From Salinihabitans flavidus (GTDB lineage Bacteria; Pseudomonadota; Alphaproteobacteria; Rhodobacterales; Rhodobacteraceae), in contig NZ_FODS01000015.1 in the NCBI RefSeq assembly GCF_900110425.1, forward strand, positions 40,845 to 104,844: DNA of 64,000 nucleotides. Reading direction: 5' to 3'. The position numbers and the translations under genes were made by a program. This document shows, piece by piece, positions 8,244 to 16,760 of the stretch; the stretch's first letter is position 1, and every line of letters begins with the position of its first letter. A model generated the notes under the pieces. That model was given only the letters and a program-made list of their open reading frames with translations, made no database searches and was not told where the DNA came from.

Positions 8244-9944
8244 ATGCGCCTTCGTCCCCGTCAGAAACTCTTTGTCGAGCGCAGCCTGTCTGCGCTAGGC
8301 CCCCGCGATAACACGCTCGGGATCGCGCCAACCGGTGCGGGCAAGACGATCATGCTCTCGGCGGTCACCGGCGAAAGGATTGGCGACAGCGCCGCCAAGG
8401 CCTGCGTGCTCGCGCATCGCGATGAGCTGACCGCGCAGAACCGTGAGAAGTTCGCTCGGGTCAACCCGGACGTGACCACCTCGGTGCTGGATGCCAGCAC
8501 CAAGTCCTGGGCTGGCCAGGTCACCTTCGCCATGGTGCCCACGCTGGCTCGCGAGGCCAATCTGGCCGCCATGCCCAGGCTGGACCTGCTGGTCATCGAC
8601 GAGGCGCATCACGCCGCCGCCGCCAGCTACCGGCGCATCATCGACCGCGTCCGGGATGCCAACCCGGACGCCCGGATCTTCGGGGTGACGGCCACGCCCA
8701 ATCGAGGAGATCGCAAGGGGCTGCGCGCGGTCTTCGACAATGTCGCCGACCAGGTGAGGCTGGGCGAGCTGATTGCCTCGGGCCACCTGGTGCCGCCGCG
8801 CACCTTCGTCATCGATGTGGGCGTGCAGGAGGAACTGAAAGCCGTCCGCCAGACCGCGTCGGATTTCGACATGGGCGAGGTGGCCGAGATCATGGATCGC
8901 GCGCCGATCACCGAGGAAGTGGTGCGCCACTGGCGCGAGAAGGCCGGGGACAGACAAACGGTCGTGTTCTGCTCCACCGTGGCGCATGCCGCGCATGTGG
9001 CTGAGGCCTTCAACGCGGCTGACATCCCCACCGGCCTGATCCATGGCGATCTGCCGGGTGAGGAGCGCCGCAAAATACTGGCCGCCTTCGAGAAGGGCGA
9101 CATCCGCGTCATCACCAACGTGGCCGTGCTCACCGAGGGCTGGGACCACCCGCCGACCTCCTGTGTCGTGCTGCTGCGCCCGTCTTCCTACAAATCCACC
9201 ATGATCCAGATGGTCGGGCGAGGCCTGCGCACGGTCGATCCGGAGGAACATCCCGGTGTGGTCAAGACCGATTGCGTGGTGCTGGATTTTGGCACGTCCA
9301 GTCTGACGCATGGCACGCTGGAACAGGATGTCGATCTCGACGGCAAGTCCGGGACCTGCGAGGCGCCATCCAAGACCTGTCCCGCCTGCCAGGCCGAGAT
9401 ACCGCTGGCTGCGCGGGAGTGTCCGATCTGTGGCGAGGCGCTGGTCGACCCGGACGAGGACGTAAGCGAGAGCCTGGAAGGGACACTTGGCGGGGCGCTG
9501 TCCGGCTTCCTGATGACCGAAGTCGATCTGTTGAAGCGGTCCAGCTTCGAGTGGGTGGATCTCTTCGGCACCGAGGACGCGCTGCTGGCCACCGGCTTTT
9601 CTGCCTGGGGCGGTGTCTTCTGGCTCGACGTGCTGTGGTACGCCATCGGCGGTGCGCGCGGTGCGCAGCCCCAACTGCTGGGCGTCGGCGAGAGATCCGT
9701 GTGTCTGGCACAAGCCGACGACTGGCTCAATGATCATGAAAGCGACGAGAGCGCCTTCAAGACACGCGGCTGGCTGACCCAGCCTGCCACCGAAAAGCAG
9801 CTGCAATATCTCTCGCCTGAGGCGCGCAGCGACTATGGCCTCACGCGCTACAAGGCGTCGGCGCTCATGACCTTCGGGTTCAACAAGCGCGCGATCCGCG
9901 GGCTGATCCTGAGCGCGGCCCCGACCGCGCGGGAGGCTGCGTGA
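8244..9944 (+). CDS. DEAH-box SF2 helicase with zinc ribbon
   Basis: A 566-aa helicase. Motif I is APTGAGKT (28-35), motif II DEAH (119-122), motif III GVTATPNR, motif VI QMVGRGLRTV. A CPAC...CPIC zinc ribbon begins near residue 379, followed by a C-terminal domain. It resembles phage-encoded ATP-dependent DNA helicases used in replication or recombination. ATG 8244, after GAGGGGAA, is preferred over the in-frame start at 8229 inside the upstream gene. Confidence 0.9.
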   Translation: MRLRPRQKLFVERSLSALGPRDNTLGIAPTGAGKTIMLSAVTGERIGDSAAKACVLAHRDELTAQNREKFARVNPDVTTSVLDASTKSWAGQVTFAMVPTLAREANLAAMPRLDLLVIDEAHHAAAASYRRIIDRVRDANPDARIFGVTATPNRGDRKGLRAVFDNVADQVRLGELIASGHLVPPRTFVIDVGVQEELKAVRQTASDFDMGEVAEIMDRAPITEEVVRHWREKAGDRQTVVFCSTVAHAAHVAEAFNAADIPTGLIHGDLPGEERRKILAAFEKGDIRVITNVAVLTEGWDHPPTSCVVLLRPSSYKSTMIQMVGRGLRTVDPEEHPGVVKTDCVVLDFGTSSLTHGTLEQDVDLDGKSGTCEAPSKTCPACQAEIPLAARECPICGEALVDPDEDVSESLEGTLGGALSGFLMTEVDLLKRSSFEWVDLFGTEDALLATGFSAWGGVFWLDVLWYAIGGARGAQPQLLGVGERSVCLAQADDWLNDHESDESAFKTRGWLTQPATEKQLQYLSPEARSDYGLTRYKASALMTFGFNKRAIRGLILSAAPTAREAA

Positions 9945-10369
9945 GCCATGTCGCGCAAATCTCATACCCGCCCGCAGAGGCTGCGGACCCATCGGGCCGT
10001 GATCGGCTCTGGCACTCGCGCGGCGCGCTCTGCGCCGTCTGCACCTCCCGCACCCGCGGCTTTGGCTGGTTCGATCCCCACCAACCCCGCGCAAAGCGCA
10101 CATACCGCTGGTTCTGCTCGATGCCGTGCCAGTCGGCCTTCACCCGTAAAGCATCGAGAGGACTGAGCATGGTCGATTTGACCGAAGAAGAGCACATGGC
10201 GATCTTGGGCAGCCTCAAGCCCGTGGCGCGACAGATGGAGACCTATGGCTGGGAAACCCGTCTGTCGGAGCTCACGGAAGTGCAGGTGCTTTGGCTGATC
10301 GAAACTGCGGTGCAGGAATTTCGTGAAGCCATGGCTGAGATCGCCGCGAAGTCGGAGATCCCGTTCTGA
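9941..10369 (+). CDS. Small Cys-containing phage protein (DUF6511-like)
   Basis: A 142-aa protein starting at a GTG that overlaps the helicase stop. It carries a CAVC...FDPHQP...WFCSMPCQ zinc-binding-like pattern in residues 30-65 and a helical acidic C-terminus (LTEEEHMAILGSLKPVARQM). I associate this arrangement with DUF6511 proteins of alphaproteobacterial phages, but I cannot verify it. It is co-translated with the helicase and the Cas4-like nuclease. Confidence 0.7.
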   Translation: MSHVAQISYPPAEAADPSGRDRLWHSRGALCAVCTSRTRGFGWFDPHQPRAKRTYRWFCSMPCQSAFTRKASRGLSMVDLTEEEHMAILGSLKPVARQMETYGWETRLSELTEVQVLWLIETAVQEFREAMAEIAAKSEIPF

Positions 10370-11235
10370 TGCTGGACTACAACCATCGCCCCAGCTTCGC
10401 CGAGCGGGTCAACGAGACCATTGATGCGGCCCTGACCGCCGAGAATGCGGCAAGAACGCCCCGTGACTACCTCGGCGGCTCTCGCCTTGGGCAGGCTTGC
10501 GAACGCGCGCTGCAATTCGAGTTCACGGCCACGCCCAAGGACGAAGGCCAAGAGTTTTCGGGCCAGCTTCTGCGCATCTTCGCCATCGGCCATGTGCTCG
10601 AGGATCTGGCGGTCGCCTGGCTGCGGGCGGCCGGGTTCGATCTCTACACTCGCAAGGGCAACCGCCCCGATGGCGGCCAATTCGGCTTCTCGATCGCGGG
10701 CGGGCGTATCCGCGGCCATGTCGATGGCATCGTTGCCGCCGGACCCGAAGGCTTTGGTCTCGCCGTTCCCGCGCTCTGGGAATGCAAGACCATGAACGCG
10801 AAGAACTGGCGCGCCTGCGTCAAGGACGGTGTGACCAAATCCAAGCCCGTCTATGCCGCCCAGATCGCGGTCTACCAGGCGTATATGGAGCCCTCGGTGC
10901 CCGGCATTTCCGCCGCGCCCGCGGTCTTCACCGCGATCAACAAGGACACGGCCGAGCTGCACCACGAGCAGGTGCCTTTCGATGCCGCGCTTGCGCAGCG
11001 CATGTCCGATCGCGGGGTGCGCATTCTGCAAGCCACGGATGCGGGTGAATTGCTGCCGCGCGTCGCGCAAAATCGCGACTTCTTCGAGTGCCGCTTCTGC
11101 CCGTGGGCGGAGCGCTGTTGGGGGGGGAGCGGCGTCTCTGGAAACGGTGAGGCGGAGCAGGAAAGGCGCCAGTGGCGCGATTCCCCGCCGAACGGGGAGC
11201 GTTTCAGCCGCGAACGGGCGGAGCCCTCGCCATGA
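10369..11235 (+). CDS. Cas4/RecB-like PD-(D/E)XK nuclease with Fe-S cysteines
   Basis: A 288-aa nuclease. HVDG at 117-120 and ECK at 138-140 give the PD-(D/E)XK core. One Cys at residue 44 and three at 241, 244 and 250 match the 4Fe-4S cluster pattern of Cas4, AddB and phage Cas4-like exonucleases. It probably resects DNA for the Sak4/SSB recombination pair. The last 35 residues are basic and poorly structured. Both ends overlap neighbouring genes. Confidence 0.88.
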   Translation: MLDYNHRPSFAERVNETIDAALTAENAARTPRDYLGGSRLGQACERALQFEFTATPKDEGQEFSGQLLRIFAIGHVLEDLAVAWLRAAGFDLYTRKGNRPDGGQFGFSIAGGRIRGHVDGIVAAGPEGFGLAVPALWECKTMNAKNWRACVKDGVTKSKPVYAAQIAVYQAYMEPSVPGISAAPAVFTAINKDTAELHHEQVPFDAALAQRMSDRGVRILQATDAGELLPRVAQNRDFFECRFCPWAERCWGGSGVSGNGEAEQERRQWRDSPPNGERFSRERAEPSP

Positions 11236-13646
11236 GCGACACTCCCGAGGATCCGCCCGAGACAGGCGACATGCGGAAGGAGGCCGACATGGCGCAGGAT
11301 GACGACCGCCAAAATGAGAGCGATAAGGACTGCGACGAGGGCGCGCCCAAGGAAAACCTGGTTCATTTCAACCCCTGGCGCGATTTCAACGACGCGGCCC
11401 CCGAGATCGATGTGTTCGGCGACGAGCCTGACCCTGAGCAGATCGCGCAGTTCATGGAGGTGGTGTTCGGCTACTCGGAGGGGCTGATCCCGGTGCGCAG
11501 CTTCATCGACAAGGGCCAGGGCATCGATGGACGCCCGCACAACATCTGGATCGATGCCGATGACGCCGTGGCCGACAAGATGGCCACCTTCGCGACATGG
11601 GCCGCGCGCGAGGGCGCGGCGGTCTATGTAATCCCCGGCACCGTGGCCGAGCCCGGCCAGGCCCGCGCGGCGGAAATCCTGCAGATGCAGACTGTGGTGG
11701 TTGATCTCGATACCGGCGATATCGCAGCCAAACGCGCCCATCTCGAACGCCACCTTGGCGCGCCCACCATGGTCGTGGAAAGCGGCGGGGTGACGCCCGA
11801 GGGCCAGCGCAAGGCCCATGTCTGGTGGAAGCTGACCGAGCCCGCCGAGGGCAGCGACATAGCCCGCGTGACCCGCCTGCGCGGCGGCATCGCGGCCAAG
11901 GCCGGCGGCGACATGCATTTCCGCTCGGCGCACCAGCCGATCCGGGTGGCGGGCTCGGTCTATTACAAAAACAACCTCAAGACGCAGGTGCGCATCGTCG
12001 AGATGAACGCCGATCATGAGCGCGATCTGGCCGAGTTCATCGAGGCCGTCACCGAAATGCCGCCTGCGCCGGGCGTGTCGCTGCAGCCCGAGTTCGCCCA
12101 TCCCGACAAACCCGCCGTCGACGAGGTGCTGGTCACCCCGGTGCGCGAGGGCGCCGCCGATGACTGGTCGCGCTTCGAAGGAGCCTCGGCCGCGATCGGC
12201 CATTTCATCCGCATGGTCCATGAGGGCCGCCTGTCGAAGGACGCGGGCTGGGAAGGTATCTGCGGCTACAACGCGGCCATGCTGCGCCCTGAGTGGTCCG
12301 TGGAACGGCTCAAACGCGAGTCCGAGCGGCTGTGGGCGCTGCATGTCGAGAAGAATGGCCCCCCGCTGGTGCGGCTCGACAGCGGCGCGCCGTCACCGGA
12401 CGAGCTGCCCGCCTTCAGCCTCGGCGCGCTGCTCGACGACACCAGCCCGATGCCCGCGGATATCATCGCCCCGCGCGTGCTCACGCCCGGTGGTCTGCTG
12501 GTGCTGGGCGGCGCGCCCAAGGTCGGCAAGAGCGATCTGCTGATCTCCTGGCTTGTGCACATGGCCGCCGGTCAGCCGTTCCTCGGCTTCACGCCGCCGC
12601 GCCCGTTGCGCATCTTCTATCTGCAAGCCGAGATCCAGTACCACTACCTGCGCGAGCGCCTGCGCCAGATCGCCCTGCCGCCCGAGATACTCGCCGCGGC
12701 GCGCGACACATTCGTGGCCACGCCAAAACTGAAGCTGCTGCTCGACGACGAGGGCAGCGTGCAGGCCGCGCGCGCGATCCAGACCGCCTTTCCGGAGGCA
12801 CCGCCGGACATCATTTGCGTCGACCCGATCCGCAACCTCTTCGATGGCGGCCCCGACGGCGGCGGCGAGAACGACAACACCGCCGTGATGTTTTTCCTCA
12901 AGCACCGGGTGGAGGTGCTGCGCGATCATATCGATCCCGAGTGTGGGGTGATCCTCGTCCACCACACGCGCAAGCTTTCCAAGCACCAGGTCAAGGAGGA
13001 TCCGTTTCTGGCCCTGTCGGGCGCCAGCGCGCTGCGCGGCTTTTACACAACCGGCCTGATCCTGCACCGCCCCGACGAGGATGCGTCGGAGCGCAAGCTA
13101 GAGATCGAGTTGCGCAATGGCCCGGCGCTCGAGCCCAAGCTCATCGACAAGCGCGGCGGCGAATGGGTCGAGATCAACCCGATGAACGAGCGGCTGGTTC
13201 GGGCGGAGGCCGGTGCCAAACACGACGCTGAGCGGGATCGAAAGGGTGGTGTGATCGTCCATCTTGTCAGCGAGCAGGCTGAACAGGGAAAGATGTTCAC
13301 GCTGAGCCAGTTCGCGGCCAAGTTCGAGAACAAGGGCAGCCTCGGCGGCCAGACAAGCATCCGCGAACGCCTGCATGTGCTTGCCACCAAGGGCTACGTG
13401 AAGTTCGTGCGAGGTGAACAGGTCAGGGAGCTCGGTCTCAAGCGGGACCGATCCAAGTTCGGATATCTCTGCGTCAGGGACATGCGACTTCGCACCGACC
13501 GGGAATTGGTCGACAGCGAGACCGGTGAGGTGAGCCCGGCCTTCGTCCGGGTGCTTCCGTCCGACTACATGTGCCCGCAATCCGGAGCTCTCTTGCCGGT
13601 CGAGAACCCGGAAGTCTGGGTCGATCAGGACGGGGATGACACATGA
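11232..13646 (+). CDS. Primase-polymerase / RepA-like replicative helicase fusion
   Basis: An 804-aa protein that probably starts phage replication. After an acidic N-terminal stretch, residues about 100-290 look like a RepB/AEP-type prim-pol domain: a V-D-L-D-T motif with Asp158/Asp160, a GGVTPEGQRKAHVWWKL segment and a downstream HQPIRVAGSVYY. Residues about 410-680 are a RepA/AAA_25 hexameric helicase with Walker A GAPKVGKS (Lys433) and Walker B IICVDP (Asp534), plus the LVHHTRK segment. A winged-helix-like C-terminus follows. It is directly followed by the CCAGAAC repeat array. Confidence 0.85.
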   Translation: MSDTPEDPPETGDMRKEADMAQDDDRQNESDKDCDEGAPKENLVHFNPWRDFNDAAPEIDVFGDEPDPEQIAQFMEVVFGYSEGLIPVRSFIDKGQGIDGRPHNIWIDADDAVADKMATFATWAAREGAAVYVIPGTVAEPGQARAAEILQMQTVVVDLDTGDIAAKRAHLERHLGAPTMVVESGGVTPEGQRKAHVWWKLTEPAEGSDIARVTRLRGGIAAKAGGDMHFRSAHQPIRVAGSVYYKNNLKTQVRIVEMNADHERDLAEFIEAVTEMPPAPGVSLQPEFAHPDKPAVDEVLVTPVREGAADDWSRFEGASAAIGHFIRMVHEGRLSKDAGWEGICGYNAAMLRPEWSVERLKRESERLWALHVEKNGPPLVRLDSGAPSPDELPAFSLGALLDDTSPMPADIIAPRVLTPGGLLVLGGAPKVGKSDLLISWLVHMAAGQPFLGFTPPRPLRIFYLQAEIQYHYLRERLRQIALPPEILAAARDTFVATPKLKLLLDDEGSVQAARAIQTAFPEAPPDIICVDPIRNLFDGGPDGGGENDNTAVMFFLKHRVEVLRDHIDPECGVILVHHTRKLSKHQVKEDPFLALSGASALRGFYTTGLILHRPDEDASERKLEIELRNGPALEPKLIDKRGGEWVEINPMNERLVRAEAGAKHDAERDRKGGVIVHLVSEQAEQGKMFTLSQFAAKFENKGSLGGQTSIRERLHVLATKGYVKFVRGEQVRELGLKRDRSKFGYLCVRDMRLRTDRELVDSETGEVSPAFVRVLPSDYMCPQSGALLPVENPEVWVDQDGDDT

Positions 13647-13671
13647 ATCCGGCATCCGAAACGCGCCTGTT

Positions 13672-13871
13672 CCAGAACACGGAAGATCCGTGTTCTGGCC
13701 AGAACACAGCCCGTGTTCTGGAGCGCCGTGTTCTGCGTTCTGGAATTCTAAAAGCGAAATCAACGGGTTGCGCCAGAACGCAGAACACAGACCGCTGCAT
13801 TCCATTTGCTCATCCGCGTTCTGGAATTTCCGATTTAGTTTCAGGCTCTTACGCCAGAACGCAGAACACGG
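13672..13871. repeat. CCAGAACACGG repeat array, candidate replication origin
   Basis: About eleven copies of an 11-bp unit, consensus CCAGAAC(A/G)CGG, in both orientations. Forward copies: 13672-13682, 13699-13709, 13773-13780, 13781-13790, 13854-13861 and 13861-13871. Inverse copies: 13688-13698, 13711-13721, 13726-13736, 13735-13743 and 13814-13824. Copies at 13688 and 13699 abut to form a near-perfect 22-bp palindrome; a 20-bp double unit recurs at 13771-13790 and 13852-13871. The array starts 26 bp after the primase-helicase stop, in a gap without a convincing gene. Confidence 0.85.
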
Positions 13872-13886
13872 AATTTTCTACCCTAA

Positions 13887-13935
13887 GGGGTAGGTGTCCT
13901 CCCCGCTCAAGGCGGGGGAGGCCACCACCTACCCC
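13887..13935. repeat. Long stem-loop beside the repeat array
   Basis: A perfect 10-bp outer stem (GGGGTAGGTG at 13887-13896 with CACCTACCCC at 13926-13935) encloses an inner stem (CCTCCCCGC with GCGGGGGAGG, 13898-13921, one bulge). No T-run follows on the + strand. It could be an origin hairpin or an RNA structure upstream of the resolvase gene. The rest of the gap to 14056 shows nothing else. Confidence 0.6.
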
Positions 13936-14056
13936 TGGACGATTTCTTGGGCCGCAGTCTTGCCCTGAGAACCATCCGACGACGGCGGCCGGTACCGCCA
14001 AGCATCAACCGCCGTCGTCTTCCACCCGAGCAGCCCACCAGAAGAGGAGACCACTC

Positions 14057-14593
14057 ATGGCTGATACGACTCTCGCCAGCGCCGCAGCCGGCGCAACCCC
14101 CGAAACGCACATCCCGTCCGCGGCCGATCGCACCATCCTCGCCCTTGATCTGGGCACCACCACCGGCTGGGCCATTCGTGGCTATGATGGCCTGATCACC
14201 AGCGGCACTGCCAGCTTCAAGCCTGGCCGCTACGACGGTGGCGGCATGCGCTACCTGCGGTTCACCAACTGGCTGACGGAACTCGACCAGTTGTCAGGGC
14301 CGATCGCCACCATCTGGTTTGAGGAAGTCCGGCGGCACGCAGGGACCGACGCCAGCCACGTCTACGGAGGGCTCATGGCCACGCTGACCGCGTGGGCGGA
14401 ACTGCGTGGCGTGCCGTACGAGGGCGTGCCCGTCGGCACCATCAAGCGCCACGCTACCGGCAAGGGCAACGCCAACAAGCAGGCGATGATCGACGCGGCG
14501 CGCAGCCGCGGGTTCTCGCCCGCTGACGACAACGAGGCCGATGCCATCGCCATCCTGCTCTGGGCCATCGAAACGCAGGGAGGTGTGGCATGA
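14057..14593 (+). CDS. RuvC-like Holliday-junction resolvase
   Basis: A 178-aa protein with an RNase H-fold start ILALDLGTTTGWAI (first catalytic Asp), IWFEEVRRH (catalytic Glu), the loop GTIKRHATGKGNANKQAMIDAA, and the C-terminal DDNEADAIAILLWA (last catalytic Asp pair). This is the standard layout of phage RuvC-like resolvases, which cut branched DNA before packaging. ATG 14057 follows GAAGAGGAG; the open frame further upstream runs through the repeat array and is not coding. Confidence 0.88.
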   Translation: MADTTLASAAAGATPETHIPSAADRTILALDLGTTTGWAIRGYDGLITSGTASFKPGRYDGGGMRYLRFTNWLTELDQLSGPIATIWFEEVRRHAGTDASHVYGGLMATLTAWAELRGVPYEGVPVGTIKRHATGKGNANKQAMIDAARSRGFSPADDNEADAIAILLWAIETQGGVA

Positions 14594-14799
14594 GCGGCAT
14601 GCGGTTCGCCCCGAAGGGGTATGGCGGCCACCGCCGCGACCCCGAGCAGGTCAAGCGCGACGGCTGGCATGAGCAGCACATGCTGGCGGTCTCGCTCGAT
14701 GACCATCGGCTCACCTGGCCAGAGCGGGAACTGGTGCGGCAGCTTGGCGAGCGTCTGTACGGCAAGCTCCCCGCCGTCCGGGAGGTGCGCCATGACTGA
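14590..14799 (+). CDS. Small hypothetical early protein
   Basis: A 69-aa basic protein rich in His, Arg and Glu (KGYGGHRRDPEQVKRDGWHEQHMLAVSLDD). Its ATG overlaps the resolvase stop by four bases and its own stop overlaps the next gene by eight, so expression is coupled. No family recognised. Confidence 0.7.
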   Translation: MSGMRFAPKGYGGHRRDPEQVKRDGWHEQHMLAVSLDDHRLTWPERELVRQLGERLYGKLPAVREVRHD

Positions 14800-15238
14800 C
14801 TGGACCACAGGGCGCGTACAGGACCGGCTGGAGCTCGCGGCGGACGTGTTTGCACAATTGCCCGCGGTGAAGCCCACCGGGTATTTCAACGCCTGGCCCG
14901 AGTATCTCCACAGCTTCGCCGATCACGTGGGCCAGGAGCCCGAGATGAAACGTCCGCGACCCAGCGCGCGCATGATCACGCAGGCCGAAGAGGCCATGCT
15001 CTGGCTGCGTTGGCTGGAGAAGGGCGACGCCCGGATCGTCTGGCTGCGCGCCAACCGCAAGCCCTGGAAGAAGATCACCTGGGAGATCGGGTTGAGCCGC
15101 CCGGCGGCCAATCGCCACTGGCAATACGGCGTCGCGTTGATCACCTGGCGGCTCAATGGGCGCGTGCCGTCGTCGAAGCGATCGCGGCGCTTCGTGGTCG
15201 AGAACGCCGACCGGCTGTCAAGGAAAATCATCCTGTGA
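14792..15238 (+). CDS. HTH-type phage protein (DUF6362-like)
   Basis: A 148-aa protein. The C-terminal half (EEAMLWLRWLEKGDARIVWLRANRKPWKKITWEIGLSRPAANRHW) has the look of a helix-turn-helix that reads as a sigma-factor-like or Trp-repressor-like fold; I associate it with DUF6362 proteins of Rhodobacterales phages. As the last gene of the early operon it could be a late-gene regulator (inference). ATG 14792 lies inside the 3' end of the preceding gene. Confidence 0.7.
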   Translation: MTDWTTGRVQDRLELAADVFAQLPAVKPTGYFNAWPEYLHSFADHVGQEPEMKRPRPSARMITQAEEAMLWLRWLEKGDARIVWLRANRKPWKKITWEIGLSRPAANRHWQYGVALITWRLNGRVPSSKRSRRFVVENADRLSRKIIL

Positions 15239-15554
15239 GGGAATTTTCGGAGAGACATCCGAGAGGGTTTCACGGATCGGCTTTGAGGCCTACAAACAGG
15301 GTATGATCGCACGAGACGTGACCGGCGGGATGATGGCTTGCACCGCTGGATTCCGGGATCCAGCCGCACGCCAGTTCGGCGGGCAGACGAGGTTGAAAGG
15401 CGAGACAGCTCGAAACAGAGCAAACACCCACCGCTTGACCGGAAAAACTGTCTCCGCCCAGCCGCAAATCTTGGGTTGTACGGTTCCTTTTCGGGCCGAA
15501 ACGTATGCTGGGGGGCGAGGCGCGCAATTTCGCTAGCGTCAGAGCGGTTTTTTT

Positions 15555-15691
15555 GGGAGTCCACCCCGGTCGGGGTCCACCCCTGAAACCAGAAATAACC
15601 ACGCAATAACAGACGCTTGGAAGGTGGACTCCGGGTGGATACCTGAGCCGTGGGAGTCCACTGGATTCCGCGCCGGTGGAGTCCACCCCGG
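15555..15691. repeat. GGTGGA-N-TCCACC dyad repeat cluster
   Basis: The gene-free stretch 15239-15847 contains five related sites: 15555-15569 (GGGAGTCCACCCCGG), 15572-15583 (GGGGTCCACCCC), 15623-15635 (inverse, GGTGGACTCCGGG), 15652-15664 (GGGAGTCCACTGG) and 15673-15691, whose core GGTGGA-G-TCCACC is a perfect dyad. A T7 run at 15548-15554 precedes the cluster. Nothing else was recognised in the 600-bp gap. These are possible binding sites for the HTH protein encoded just upstream. Confidence 0.65.
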
Positions 15692-15847
15692 CGCTTGCTG
15701 CCGACCGCGGTGATGCCCGTCGCGTCCGACGCCGCCGAACTGCACTCATCGACAACCAGGAGAGCAACCCCATGTTATCTGCCGTCACTCGCAACCCTCC
15801 GGCACATCTGGTAGCCGGGCCGGCAGGGATTGCCAGAGAGATCGTGC

Positions 15848-16729
15848 ATGCGCGTGGAGCCACAGACCGAGCCCAATCAGATTTCCCGCGGGATCCTCAC
15901 GATCTGCGCGGGCGTGGCGTTTCTGGTGGCGAACGACGCCATCGTCAAGGTGCTCACGGACCGCTACGACCCGGTGCAGATCATCTTCCTGCGCAACCTG
16001 ATCGCGGTGCCGATGATCGCCGCGGCAGTGCTGATCCTGCGGGGACCGCATGCCCTGCGTACGCGGCACCTTGGGCTGCACGCGGCACGTGGGCTGCTGA
16101 TGCTGCTCGGCGCCTATCTCTATTTCATCAGTCTGAGCTTCATGCCGCTGGCCGAGGCGACGACGCTGATCTTCTCGGCCCCGATTTTCATCACAGCGCT
16201 TTCGGTGCCGCTGCTGGGCGAGGCGGTGGGCTGGCGGCGCTGGGGGGCTGTCCTGCTGGGCTTCGTCGGCGTGCTGATCGTGGTGCAGCCGGGCGCGGCC
16301 GGGTTCCAGGCGGCGTCGCTGCTGCCGGTGGGGGCGGCGCTCCTCTATGCGCTGTTCATGATTTCCGCTCGATGGATCAGTCCGGGCGAGGGTCTCTGGA
16401 CGATGATGCTGTTCGTCGCGCTGTTCCCGATGATCTACGCCGCGCCCTTCGCGCTGTGGGCCTGGTCGCCGATACAGGCCGGCGACCTGTGGCTGTTCGT
16501 CGCCATCGCGATTCTGGGGAGCCTCGGGATAACGCTGATCGGACAGGCGTTCCGACTGGCGCCAGCCGCGGTGGTCGCACCTTTCGACTATACGGCGCTG
16601 ATCTGGGCCACGCTACTGGGTTGGCTGATCTGGGGCGACCTGCTGGCCTTCTGGACCATCGTGGGAGCCCTGATCATCGTTATGAGCGGCATCATCATCG
16701 TCCTGCGGGAGGCCGCTTCGCCACGGTGA
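15848..16729 (+). CDS. DMT-superfamily (EamA) exporter
   Basis: A 293-aa membrane protein with about ten hydrophobic helices and the two EamA repeats typical of drug/metabolite transporters, including LRNLIAVPMIAAAVLIL, PLAEATTLIFSAPIFITALS and a second-half APFDYTALIWATLLGWLIWGD. The substrate cannot be told from sequence. It looks like a metabolic cargo gene between replication and packaging modules. ATG 15848 is chosen; a TTG six codons upstream is the alternative. Confidence 0.88.
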   Translation: MRVEPQTEPNQISRGILTICAGVAFLVANDAIVKVLTDRYDPVQIIFLRNLIAVPMIAAAVLILRGPHALRTRHLGLHAARGLLMLLGAYLYFISLSFMPLAEATTLIFSAPIFITALSVPLLGEAVGWRRWGAVLLGFVGVLIVVQPGAAGFQAASLLPVGAALLYALFMISARWISPGEGLWTMMLFVALFPMIYAAPFALWAWSPIQAGDLWLFVAIAILGSLGITLIGQAFRLAPAAVVAPFDYTALIWATLLGWLIWGDLLAFWTIVGALIIVMSGIIIVLREAASPR

Positions 16730-16760
16730 GCGGCTGCGTGCAAGGCGGAGGGCTGGGGCA

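Noticed and set aside
8295..10103. Open minus-strand frame of about 600 codons opposite the DEAH helicase
   Set aside because: It is a shadow of a GC-rich coding region: no family resemblance, His/Arg/Gly-biased composition, and the opposite strand has a complete helicase motif set.
13672..13871. CRISPR array
   Set aside because: Units are only about 11 bp, irregularly spaced, and in both orientations, with no cas genes nearby.
13636..13893. Plus-strand frame through the CCAGAAC array giving repeated LRQNAEH peptides
   Set aside because: The peptide repeats follow from the DNA repeats; there is no ribosome site and repeats occur in both orientations, which suits protein-binding sites better than a gene.
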